From: an uncultured bacterium
Lineage (GTDB): Bacteria; Planctomycetota; UBA1135; GCA-002686595
Length of the DNA stretch: 13,739 nucleotides
Direction of reading: 5' to 3'
NCBI GenBank assembly: GCA_913058555.1
Contig: CAJXRJ010000120.1
Coordinates: 1-13,739 of the forward strand
Position numbers and translations under genes: made by a program. Below are positions 1-6,123 of the stretch, piece by piece. The notes below the pieces were generated by a model. That model did not search any database and had not been told where the DNA came from. It worked only from the letters and a program-made list of their open reading frames with translations. Position 1 is the first letter of the stretch. The number at the start of each line of letters is the position of its first letter.

Positions 1-2
1 GG

Positions 3-251
3 CCCAAGGCGGCGCCCCTCAAAGTGCCGCTGCCCCCTTCGAAGGCATGGCCGAAACGGACGCCGGCGAAGCCGCGGGCCCAAAAGGGAACCCAGAAGGG
101 AACCCAGAAGGGAACCCAGAAGGGAACCCCAAAAACTGGCCAGGGAAAGGGACTGAAGAAGGTCCAGAGGAAGAGTCCCAAGCCAGCCGCCCCCAAGGGC
201 CAGCCCCTTCGCCGGGTCTCCGATGGGAAACCGCCGGTGCGCCGCGGGTAG
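3..251 (+). CDS. C-terminal tail of a basic Lys/Pro-rich protein (5' partial)
   Basis: An open frame enters from the left edge (first full codon at base 3) and ends at TAG 249-251. The 82 visible residues are dominated by Lys, Pro, Arg, Gly and Gln, and include four consecutive QKGT units encoded by a 12-bp tandem repeat at 81-128. No folded domain or catalytic motif is visible. Such disordered basic tails are common at the C-termini of bacterial RNA-binding proteins, for example DEAD-box helicases and RluB-type pseudouridine synthases, so an RNA-related protein is one guess, but the body lies outside the window. An internal ATG at 24 exists, but it sits in the same low-complexity composition and has no clear ribosome binding site, so I read this as a tail rather than a small gene. 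The frame ends 34 bases before the sigma factor start. Confidence 0.5.
   Translation, partial: PKAAPLKVPLPPSKAWPKRTPAKPRAQKGTQKGTQKGTQKGTPKTGQGKGLKKVQRKSPKPAAPKGQPLRRVSDGKPPVRRG
81..128 (+). repeat. Four tandem 12-bp units encoding QKGT
   Basis: Four head-to-tail copies of a 12-bp unit (CAGAAGGGAACC) occur. The first differs by one base (CAA for CAG), which is synonymous in the frame of the basic tail, and each unit encodes Gln-Lys-Gly-Thr. Because the unit length is a multiple of three, copy-number changes would lengthen or shorten the tail without shifting the frame. Confidence 0.9.
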
Positions 252-285
252 TGCCGGCAGGTTGACTCAACTCCATCGCAACCAC

Positions 286-909
286 ATGGCTCCCGGGGAC
301 GTGCCCGGTGGTGGCCCTTCGGACGCCGAGCTTCTACTCGCGTTCTCCGAGGGGCGTGGCCACGCGTTTGACGTTCTCGTGGCGCGATATGGCGACAGGG
401 TCCGGGCCTACGTTGGCCAGCTCGTTTCCGACGGGGCAGCCGCCGACGACCTCACGCAGAACGTGTTCATCAAGCTGCTTCAGCGCGCGCACATGGGGCC
501 GACGGATCCCGAGCTCGTCGTGTGGCTCCTGCGGGTGGCGCGCAACGAGTGCATAGACCATGCCCGTGGCCGTGCCGTCCATCGAAGGCTGCTGGACGCG
601 GTTCGTGCCGGCGTGGGGCGCTATGCCGCGCGCCTGCGGCGGAACCCGGCGCCGCCTGAGAGGTCCATGGAGCGAGCGGAGTTCTTCAACCGCTTCCAAG
701 TGGCACTACGTGATCTGCCGGAGCCGCAGCGGTCGGTGTTTCTCCTGCGCGAGCGTGATGGGCTCACCTATGAGGAAATCGCCGCCGTGATGGAATGCCA
801 TCCGAAGACCGTGTCGACTCGGTTGTGTCGGGCGCGGCAGGCCCTTCGGGAATCGCTCACCGGAGACGACCAAGATGCGGGGGAGGCCTTCCATGGATTC
901 GATGAGTAG
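286..909 (+). CDS. ECF-type RNA polymerase sigma factor (sigma-70 family, regions 2 and 4)
   Basis: This 207-residue protein has the two-domain layout of extracytoplasmic-function sigma factors. Region 2 spans roughly residues 15-97, with the region 2.1/2.2 core-binding motif DDLTQNVFIKLLQ near residues 54-66 and the 2.4-like helix VWLLRVARNECIDHARGR at about 79-96. A linker (100-140) leads to region 4 at about 142-190, where LPEPQRSVFLLRERDGLTYEEIA and the helix-turn-helix ending TVSTRLCRARQALRE recognise the -35 element. I chose the ATG at 286, which puts region 2 near the N-terminus. An in-frame ATG at 223 would add 21 unrelated residues and overlap the upstream frame. Neither start has a strong ribosome binding site. 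The 3' end overlaps the anti-sigma gene by 17 bases, as expected of a co-translated sigma/anti-sigma pair. Its regulon and ECF group cannot be told from the sequence alone. Confidence 0.93.
   Translation: MAPGDVPGGGPSDAELLLAFSEGRGHAFDVLVARYGDRVRAYVGQLVSDGAAADDLTQNVFIKLLQRAHMGPTDPELVVWLLRVARNECIDHARGRAVHRRLLDAVRAGVGRYAARLRRNPAPPERSMERAEFFNRFQVALRDLPEPQRSVFLLRERDGLTYEEIAAVMECHPKTVSTRLCRARQALRESLTGDDQDAGEAFHGFDE
880..886 (+). promoter_or_regulatory. Shine-Dalgarno deciding the anti-sigma start
   Basis: A purine-rich GGGGAGG lies inside the sigma factor reading frame, six bases ahead of the ATG at 893. It is one of the clearest ribosome binding sites in the window and favours 893 over the in-frame ATGs at 875 and 902. 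Confidence 0.7.
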
Positions 910-1621
910 CGAACGGCAAGAACACAGGGGGAGCGCGCCCCGGTGCGAGATCATGGACTCGGTGCGGCTGTCGCTATTCCACGACCGTAGGTTGCCCGCT
1001 GCGCTTCGGCGCGCGACGTCGCTGCACGTGGCGCGGTGCGCTGGGTGCCGGGCGCGGCTCCGTTCGATGGAGTCGATGGGGCAAGCGCTGAAGGCCCAGC
1101 CAGCCGAGCCGAGGGACCCGCGCCTCGCGGAGCGGGTGCGGCGGGAGGCTCCGCGCCCGAAGCCTTGGGCGATTCCGCTCCTGTCGGGCGGGGTCCTGGC
1201 CGCGGCGCTCCTCGGCGCCGCGTTGGCGGGCTTCCATGTGGGGATTCGGCGATCGCCGGAGGCGCCCGCGCAGGCCGACCCTTCGGAGGGGCTCACGCAG
1301 GCGGCCACTCCGGAAGTGATCGCGGAAGTGGCCCCGGAAGTGGAAACGAAGCCGGTTTCAAAGGGGGTGCGGCTCGCTCCGGTGCTGGGGCCTGGAATGC
1401 CCTTGGGGCAGTGGGGTTTGCCGCAGCCGGTGGAGCAAGAGCCCTCCGAGCCCCGTGGCGTTGCGCCCTCTTCCCATGAACTCGCCGGTGGAGCGGCGTC
1501 TCCACGGGCGGCGGCTGAAGCGGACGACCGCGCCATGGGGACGATTCCCGGCGAGACGGTTCGTTCGTCGATTCGCGTCGAGGCGCGTTCCTCGTCCAGT
1601 GCGGGAACGGGCCCCGAATAA
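893..1621 (+). CDS. Membrane-anchored zinc-finger (ZAS) anti-sigma factor
   Basis: A 242-residue protein. Near its N-terminus is a zinc-binding anti-sigma pattern: Cys18, then His45-x3-Cys49-x2-Cys52 (HVARCAGC), the layout of the ZAS domain that clamps ECF sigma factors in the cytoplasm. A single membrane segment follows at about residues 92-114 (WAIPLLSGGVLAAALLGAAL), leaving a ~125-residue Pro/Ala/Glu-rich, probably disordered extracytoplasmic part with no recognised sensor domain. The ATG at 893 is chosen because a strong Shine-Dalgarno (GGGGAGG, ending at 886) sits six bases upstream. ATGs at 875 and 902 are in frame but more poorly spaced. The start lies inside the end of the sigma gene, so translation is probably coupled. 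Expected role: hold the upstream sigma factor inactive until an envelope signal releases it. The identity of the signal is unknown. Confidence 0.85.
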   Translation: MDSMSSERQEHRGSAPRCEIMDSVRLSLFHDRRLPAALRRATSLHVARCAGCRARLRSMESMGQALKAQPAEPRDPRLAERVRREAPRPKPWAIPLLSGGVLAAALLGAALAGFHVGIRRSPEAPAQADPSEGLTQAATPEVIAEVAPEVETKPVSKGVRLAPVLGPGMPLGQWGLPQPVEQEPSEPRGVAPSSHELAGGAASPRAAAEADDRAMGTIPGETVRSSIRVEARSSSSAGTGPE

Positions 1622-1641
1622 CCGGCGCCTGGGCGCCCGGT
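1621..1641 (+). other. GC-rich hairpin between the anti-sigma and SDR genes
   Basis: ACCGGCGCC (1621-1629) pairs with GGCGCC plus GGT (1632-1641, one bulged C) directly after the anti-sigma stop codon. No T-run follows, so it is not a canonical intrinsic terminator. It could mark a transcript end or attenuate read-through into the next gene, or be incidental in GC-rich DNA. Confidence 0.35.
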
Positions 1642-1662
1642 GGGGCCAGGGCGCTTCCAAAA

Positions 1663-2676
1663 ATGCACGGCACTTCGGAGATCCTCTCCTTGAGCCGTTA
1701 CCGTTCCCCCGTGGATGCTCAGCAACGAACCCTCGTCACGGGAGCCAGTGGATTCCTAGGGGCCCATGTCGTCGCCGCGGCTCTCGCGCGAGCGCGCACC
1801 TCGGCAACCTTGAGCGAGCCTTACGGGCCGCCGGTATTCGCGCAGTCTCGGGGGTCTTCGCTCCTTGTACCCCGCTTCGGCGGCGGCCCACGGGATGCCG
1901 CTGAGTGGCTGGAGTTCGATTTCCTTGAGTTCGACGCCGGCGCTCTCTTGGATGAGCTCGCCCCGACGGAGGTCATTCACTGCGCAGCCCTCTCAAGCGC
2001 TGCGGCCTGCGAAGCGAATCCCGGGGCGGCCATGCGGCTTCATCGGGAAACTTCCCGTCGGATCGCCTCCTGGTGTGCGGAGAAGGGCGCGAAGCTCGTC
2101 CACGTCTCCACAGACCTCGTCTTTGGTGCTGAGGACGCGCCGGCGACGGGTTTCACAGAGGACTCAGACACCGGCCCGGTCTCGGTCTACGGCCGAACGA
2201 AGCTCGAAGCCGAGTGGGCTGTGCTCGAGGCCGCCCCGACGGCGAGCGTCGCCCGCCTGCCGCTGCTCTACGGCAATTCCGGCGGCCGCGGGCTCGGGGC
2301 CAGCGATTCCATCCTCGAATCCGTCGAGGCGGGCGTCTCCCCGAAGCTCTTCGTGGACGAGTGGCGAACACCCCTGGAGGTTTCCAACGCCGCCGAGGCC
2401 CTCGTGGAGCTCTTGGAGTTCGAATCGGGCGGGCCCGTGCACCTCGCGGGGCCGGATCGAATCAACCGCTACGTCTTCGGGATTCAGGTTTTGCGGGCGA
2501 TGGGGCTGTCCGAGCCCGAGGCCCACGGGGAGCTCGAGGGGGTCTCCCAGGCCCAGGTCGACACCGGCGCACCGAGGTCGCGGGACGTGTCCTTGGACGC
2601 GACGCTGGCCTCCGAACACCTCGAGACCAAGCTCCTCGGAGTGGTCCAGGGCCTAGAGCGCGCGATCGCGCCTTGA
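1663..2676 (+). CDS. RmlD-like extended SDR: NAD(P)-dependent sugar-nucleotide reductase/epimerase family
   Basis: A 337-residue extended short-chain dehydrogenase/reductase. The Rossmann nucleotide-binding loop is TGASGFLG at residues 26-33. HCAAL follows at 106-110, the STD motif after the fifth strand (HVSTDLVFG) is near 147-155, and the catalytic pair is Tyr176-x3-Lys180 in VYGRTKLEAE. The STDxVF and YGxTKxxxE signatures resemble dTDP-4-dehydrorhamnose reductase (RmlD), which reduces dTDP-4-keto-rhamnose. However, no rmlA, rmlB or rmlC is nearby, so the substrate is not established. The ~22 residues before the first strand are unusual. A TTG at 1690 with GGAG nine bases upstream, or a GTG at 1711, could be the true start. 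It lies 33 bases ahead of valS and 41 bases after the anti-sigma gene, so it may share a transcript with either neighbour. Confidence 0.85.
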   Translation: MHGTSEILSLSRYRSPVDAQQRTLVTGASGFLGAHVVAAALARARTSATLSEPYGPPVFAQSRGSSLLVPRFGGGPRDAAEWLEFDFLEFDAGALLDELAPTEVIHCAALSSAAACEANPGAAMRLHRETSRRIASWCAEKGAKLVHVSTDLVFGAEDAPATGFTEDSDTGPVSVYGRTKLEAEWAVLEAAPTASVARLPLLYGNSGGRGLGASDSILESVEAGVSPKLFVDEWRTPLEVSNAAEALVELLEFESGGPVHLAGPDRINRYVFGIQVLRAMGLSEPEAHGELEGVSQAQVDTGAPRSRDVSLDATLASEHLETKLLGVVQGLERAIAP

Positions 2677-2695
2677 CCCGCCGGGGCCAGTCCAC

Positions 2696-2715
2696 TTCCA
2701 TAGCGCGCTATGGAA
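2696..2715. promoter_or_regulatory. Perfect 20-bp palindrome across the valS start codon
   Basis: TTCCATAGCGCGCTATGGAA is a perfect inverted repeat, and the valS ATG (2710-2712) lies in its right half. As DNA it resembles a dimeric operator. As RNA it can form an eight-base-pair stem with a CGCG loop that would bury the start codon. No Shine-Dalgarno is visible in the preceding 20 bases. A regulatory role is inferred. Confidence 0.5.
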
Positions 2716-5382
2716 CTCTCCACGCGCTACAGCCCCAAGGAAATCGAAGCTCCCCTCTACGAGAAGTGGGAGTCGTCGGGCTGCTTCCAGCCCCCTAAGG
2801 AGGGCGAAGGATCCGGCAAGCCGTTCACGGTCATGATCCCGCCGCCGAACGTGACGGGGGTCCTTCATATGGGGCACGCGCTGAACGGCACGATCCAGGA
2901 TATCGTGGTGAGGCACCGGCGGAAGTCGGGTTTCGACACGCTCTGGATCCCTGGCACCGACCACGCCGGGATCGCGACCCAGGCGGTGGTGGAGAAGAAG
3001 CTCTACGCCGAGGAGAAGAAGACCCGCGACGATCTCGGCCGCGAGGCCTTCCTCGCGCGGATCTGGGATTGGAAGGAAGAGCACGGGAATATGATCCTGC
3101 GCCAGTTCCGGAGCCTCGGCTGCTCGTGCGATTGGACGCGCACGAAGTTCACGATGGACGAGGACCTGTCGCGCGCCGTGCGCACGGCTTTCGCTCAGCT
3201 CTGGGAGAAGGGCCTCATCTACCGGGGCGCCCGGCTCGTGAACTGGGACTGCGTGCTGCAGACCGCGGTGAGCGACGACGAGATTGAGTACGTAACCAAG
3301 AAGGGCAAGCTCTGGCACCTCAAGTACCCGCTTGTGGACGACCCGTCGAAGCACTTGGTGGTGGCGACCACGCGGCCTGAGACGATGCTCGGGGATACCG
3401 GTGTGGCCGTCCACCCGGACGATGAGCGCTACAAGGGCCTCGTGGGCAAGATGGTGAAGGTGCCGTTCGTCGACCGCGAGATTCCGATCATCGCGGACGA
3501 TTCGGTGGACCCCGAGTTCGGGTCAGGCGCCGTCAAGACGACCCCCGGCCACGACCCCGCGGACTACGAGCGCGGCGCGCGGCACAACCTCCCGATCATC
3601 AGCCTGCTCAACAAGGACGGCACCCTCAACGAGAACGGCGGGCCCTTCGCCGGCAAGACGCGCGAGGTCGTGCGCAAGGAGATCGTGGCCCAGCTCGAGG
3701 AGATGGGGCTGCTCGGTGACGTCGAGGACATCACGCACAACGTGTCGACGTCGGACCGCTCCAAGTCGCCCATCGAGCCCCTCGTGAGCGAGCAGTGGTT
3801 CGTGAAGATGCAGGACCTGGCGGAGCCGGCGATCGGCGCCCTCAAGGAAGGCACCCTGGAGTTCCGGCCGGAGCGCTGGGGCAAGGTGTACCTGCATTGG
3901 CTCGAGAACGTGCAGGACTGGTGCATCAGCCGTCAGCTCTGGTGGGGGCACCGGATCCCGGTGTGGTACGACGAAGACGACGTGGCAGTGGCTTCGGTGG
4001 ACGAGCTGGAAATCGGCGCGCCGCACCCGAAAACCGGCAAGCCGATCGTGCGTCAGGATCCGGACGTGCTGGACACGTGGGCGTCTTCGTGGCTTTGGCC
4101 GATCGCGACGCTTGGGTGGCCGGCGGAGGATGCGCCAGAGTTGGACCGGTTCTACCCGACCCAGTTCCTGTCGACGGCGTCGGAGATCATCTACCTCTGG
4201 GTCGCGCGCATGGTGATGGCGGGCTACGCGTTCATGCCCGAGTCCATGGGCAAGGACCGCAACCCCTTCAAAACCTGCTACATCCACGCGACGGTGCTCG
4301 ACGCGAAGGGCAAGCGCATGAGCAAGTCCGCGGGCAACGGCATCGACCCCCTCGACATGATCGAGGAGTTTGGCGCGGATGCGGTGCGGTACTCGCTGGT
4401 GCTCCTCACGAAGGAGGGCCAGGACGTGCGCCTTGCGAAGGATCGCGTTGACCAGGGCTCGCGCTTCTGCAACAAGGTCTGGAACGCGGCGCGCTTCGTC
4501 ATGATGAACATGGTCGGGGAGCGGGCGACGGCGCCTTCGGAGCGCTTCGAGGACCGCTGGATCCTGTCGAGGCTCTCACGTGCGATCACCGAGGTCAGCT
4601 CGGACCTCGACACGTACCAGTTCAACGACGCCGCGTCGAAAATGTACAAGTTCGTTTGGAACGACTTCTGCGACTGGTACGTGGAGCTCTCGAAGCACCG
4701 CTTGACCGGCGACGACGAGGAATCTGCGAAGGACGCGCGCGCGACCTTGGCGCGGGTTCTCACGGACACGCTTGGGCTCCTGCACCCTTTCACGCCGTTC
4801 CTCACGGAGGCCCTTTGGGAGGCCCTCCACGAGACGCTCGGCATCAAGCCCGAGTCCATGCTCGCGGTCTCCCCCTGGCCCACGGGCGAGGGACTCAGCG
4901 TCGATGAGGCGGCTGAGGCGGAGATGGGGAGCGTGCAGTCCCTCGTGGGCTGCGTGCGCCGGGTGCGGGCCTTGACCATGGCGCCGGAGCGCAAGCAGCT
5001 GCCGGTGACCGTCAACGTGGCCAACGCCGAGGTGCGCGACTCGCTCCAGCGCCACGCGGGCGCGGTGACGTCCCTGGGGCATCTGTCCTCCTTGGAAATC
5101 ACCGAGGGCGCGGCCCAGCCGGCCCAGAGCGCGGTCGCGGTCGAAGGGCCGATCGAGGCCTACGTTGTCCTCGGTGCGGACGTGGACTTCGCCAAGCTGA
5201 AGGAGGTCCTGCAGGGGCGTGCTGCCAAGGTGGGCAAGGCCCTGATGGCCACGGAGAAGAAGCTGGAGAACCAGGGCTTCCTGGCCAAGGCGGACCCCGA
5301 GCTCATCGAAGCAGAGAAAGCTCGCGCCGTGGAGCTCGCCCTCGAGAAGGAACTCCTCGAGCGCAACGCCGCGAGCTTCTAG
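2710..5382 (+). CDS. valS: Valyl-tRNA synthetase (EC 6.1.1.9)
   Basis: An 890-residue class I aminoacyl-tRNA synthetase that charges tRNA(Val) with valine in the cytoplasm. The ATP-binding HIGH motif appears as HMGH at residues 53-56 within PPPNVTGVLHMGHALNG. TDHAGIATQ is typical of ValRS. The editing (CP1) domain that removes misacylated threonine is marked by TTRPETMLGDT at about 220-230 and by DPEFGSGAVKTTPGHDP. The second ATP signature is RMSKS at 536-540 (KMSKS class). An anticodon-binding helical region follows, and the last ~65 residues form the Lys/Glu-rich coiled-coil arm characteristic of ValRS, ending LEKELLERNAASF. Length is normal and no frame damage is seen. The ATG at 2710 gives the expected N-terminus (YSPKEIEAPLYEKWE). 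The gene begins 33 bases after the SDR and ends at a convergent intergenic region. Confidence 0.98.
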   Translation: MELSTRYSPKEIEAPLYEKWESSGCFQPPKEGEGSGKPFTVMIPPPNVTGVLHMGHALNGTIQDIVVRHRRKSGFDTLWIPGTDHAGIATQAVVEKKLYAEEKKTRDDLGREAFLARIWDWKEEHGNMILRQFRSLGCSCDWTRTKFTMDEDLSRAVRTAFAQLWEKGLIYRGARLVNWDCVLQTAVSDDEIEYVTKKGKLWHLKYPLVDDPSKHLVVATTRPETMLGDTGVAVHPDDERYKGLVGKMVKVPFVDREIPIIADDSVDPEFGSGAVKTTPGHDPADYERGARHNLPIISLLNKDGTLNENGGPFAGKTREVVRKEIVAQLEEMGLLGDVEDITHNVSTSDRSKSPIEPLVSEQWFVKMQDLAEPAIGALKEGTLEFRPERWGKVYLHWLENVQDWCISRQLWWGHRIPVWYDEDDVAVASVDELEIGAPHPKTGKPIVRQDPDVLDTWASSWLWPIATLGWPAEDAPELDRFYPTQFLSTASEIIYLWVARMVMAGYAFMPESMGKDRNPFKTCYIHATVLDAKGKRMSKSAGNGIDPLDMIEEFGADAVRYSLVLLTKEGQDVRLAKDRVDQGSRFCNKVWNAARFVMMNMVGERATAPSERFEDRWILSRLSRAITEVSSDLDTYQFNDAASKMYKFVWNDFCDWYVELSKHRLTGDDEESAKDARATLARVLTDTLGLLHPFTPFLTEALWEALHETLGIKPESMLAVSPWPTGEGLSVDEAAEAEMGSVQSLVGCVRRVRALTMAPERKQLPVTVNVANAEVRDSLQRHAGAVTSLGHLSSLEITEGAAQPAQSAVAVEGPIEAYVVLGADVDFAKLKEVLQGRAAKVGKALMATEKKLENQGFLAKADPELIEAEKARAVELALEKELLERNAASF

Positions 5383-5397
5383 CGCCGCGGGGGCCCA

Positions 5398-5456
5398 AGT
5401 GTCCTGGGGATCGAACCGCTGCGCCGTGGGGCGGGCGGCGCGTCCCCAGGGACACT
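5398..5456 (+). terminator. Long stem-loop just downstream of valS (U-tract absent)
   Basis: The segment 5398-5410 pairs with 5443-5456 (13 base pairs, one bulged G). Inside, GCGCCG (5421-5426) pairs with CGGCGC (5436-5441). It begins 15 bases after the valS stop. No T-run follows, so it is not a textbook Rho-independent terminator; 3'-end stabilisation or a U-independent terminator are alternatives. Confidence 0.5.
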
Positions 5457-5470
5457 GCACCCCAGCCCCT

Positions 5471-5677
5471 GCGTGAGTCGGCTCTGCCGACCGACCAAGG
5501 AAGAAGGAGCGGACGGAGGGCCGGGAGGGAGCGCGTGCGCCTATTGGTAGGGATGGGGGGCGGTGAGTCTCCTGGCTTCGGTCCGACTCCGCGCCGCGGA
5601 GGGCAAGGCCAGGGCCCAACGGCCGGCTGCGCGAGGAGGCGCGGGGCGATGGAGGCCCGCTATCTCGGCAGACCTTT
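5471..5677 (+). repeat. Left arm of a ~205-bp diverged inverted repeat pair
   Basis: This stretch aligns with the reverse complement of 5882-6086. By eye the outer block (5471-5547 against 6013-6086) matches at about 63 of 73 aligned bases with one four-base gap. The inner block (5625-5677 against 5883-5935) matches at 43 of 53, including 17 identical bases at its inner end. The middle is weaker but collinear (GGCTTCGGTC, GCCCAAC). It carries no start-to-stop frame resembling a known protein. I read it as one copy of a dispersed or structured non-coding repeat. Confidence 0.75.
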
Positions 5678-5881
5678 CACGGGGCATGGTCAGCATGAGC
5701 ATGGGGCTCGGCATACGAGGGGGCGAGCCTCTAGTTGAACCGGATGACACAGCAAATGCGGCCCACACCGTTCATCTGACAGTCCCACGGTCTAGCCGTC
5801 ACGAACCGACATGAGCGGACCGAGCCGGGCCCTCGGCGCCTGGCCGCGGCGGCACGCCGCCTGCCAGGCTGCGCCGACCCG
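5678..5881. other. Core between the inverted repeat arms, no gene seen
   Basis: About 204 bases of mixed sequence, visibly less GC-rich in its left half, separate the two arms. Short frames exist on both strands, but none has a recognisable domain or a credible ribosome binding site. The right half holds a strong hairpin (5833-5877). No transposase or integrase remnant is visible. Confidence 0.5.
5833..5877. other. Strong GC hairpin in the core of the repeat pair
   Basis: GCCTGGC (5838-5844) pairs with GCCAGGC (5863-5869), and the nested GGCGGC (5848-5853) pairs with GCCGCC (5856-5861). The flanking TCGGC (5833-5837) and GCCGA (5873-5877) can extend the stem. No T-run lies on either side. 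Function is unknown; a structured RNA or a cruciform-forming site are possibilities. Confidence 0.55.
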
Positions 5882-6086
5882 AAAAGGTCTGCCGAGATAA
5901 CGGCCCGCCATCGCCGCTCACACCCTCGCACAACCGTTGGTTGGGCGCTTGCTTCTCTCTCCCCAGTGCGTGGTCTGACCGAAGCCCTCCGCCTCCCTGT
6001 CCTCCACGCCTTCCAATAGGCGCCCGCGCTCCCAACCCTCCGCCCACTCCTGCTTCCTTGGTCCGCCGGCGAAGCCGACTCACGCC
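5882..6086 (-). repeat. Right arm of the ~205-bp inverted repeat pair
   Basis: The reverse complement of this stretch matches 5471-5677 collinearly. The arm begins GCGTGAGTCGGC, contains the CCTATTGG block (minus-strand reading of 6013-6020), and ends with a 17-base identical block around TATCTCGGCAGACCTTT (minus-strand reading of 5883-5899). Each arm points inward from the 3' end of its neighbouring gene (valS on the left, the glycosyltransferase on the right), so both genes have the same element downstream in the same relative orientation. Confidence 0.75.
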
Positions 6087-6106
6087 CACCGAAGCCGACT
6101 CACGCC
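6070..6106. repeat. Two 17-bp direct repeats at the outer edge of the right arm
   Basis: CGAAGCCGACTCACGCC occurs identically at 6070-6086 and 6090-6106, a 20-base period with a three-base spacer. The first copy is part of the arm and the second extends it, whereas the left arm has only one counterpart. It looks like a recent local duplication. A shorter GAAGCCC duplication follows at 6108-6120. Confidence 0.85.
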
Positions 6107-6123
6107 GAAGCCCGAAGCCCTCC

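Noticed and set aside
2677..2709. T-box leader upstream of valS
   Set aside because: Only 33 bases separate valS from the upstream gene, too few for a T-box riboswitch, and no T-box consensus is present.
6070..6120. CRISPR-like short repeats
   Set aside because: There are only two 17-bp copies with a three-base spacer, no array and no cas genes.
5383..6123. tRNA or other known structured RNA gene in the large convergent gap
   Set aside because: No tRNA arm pattern (GTTCGA-type T-loop with matched acceptor stem) or known RNA family signature could be recognised by reading. The structures present are described as hairpins and repeats only.
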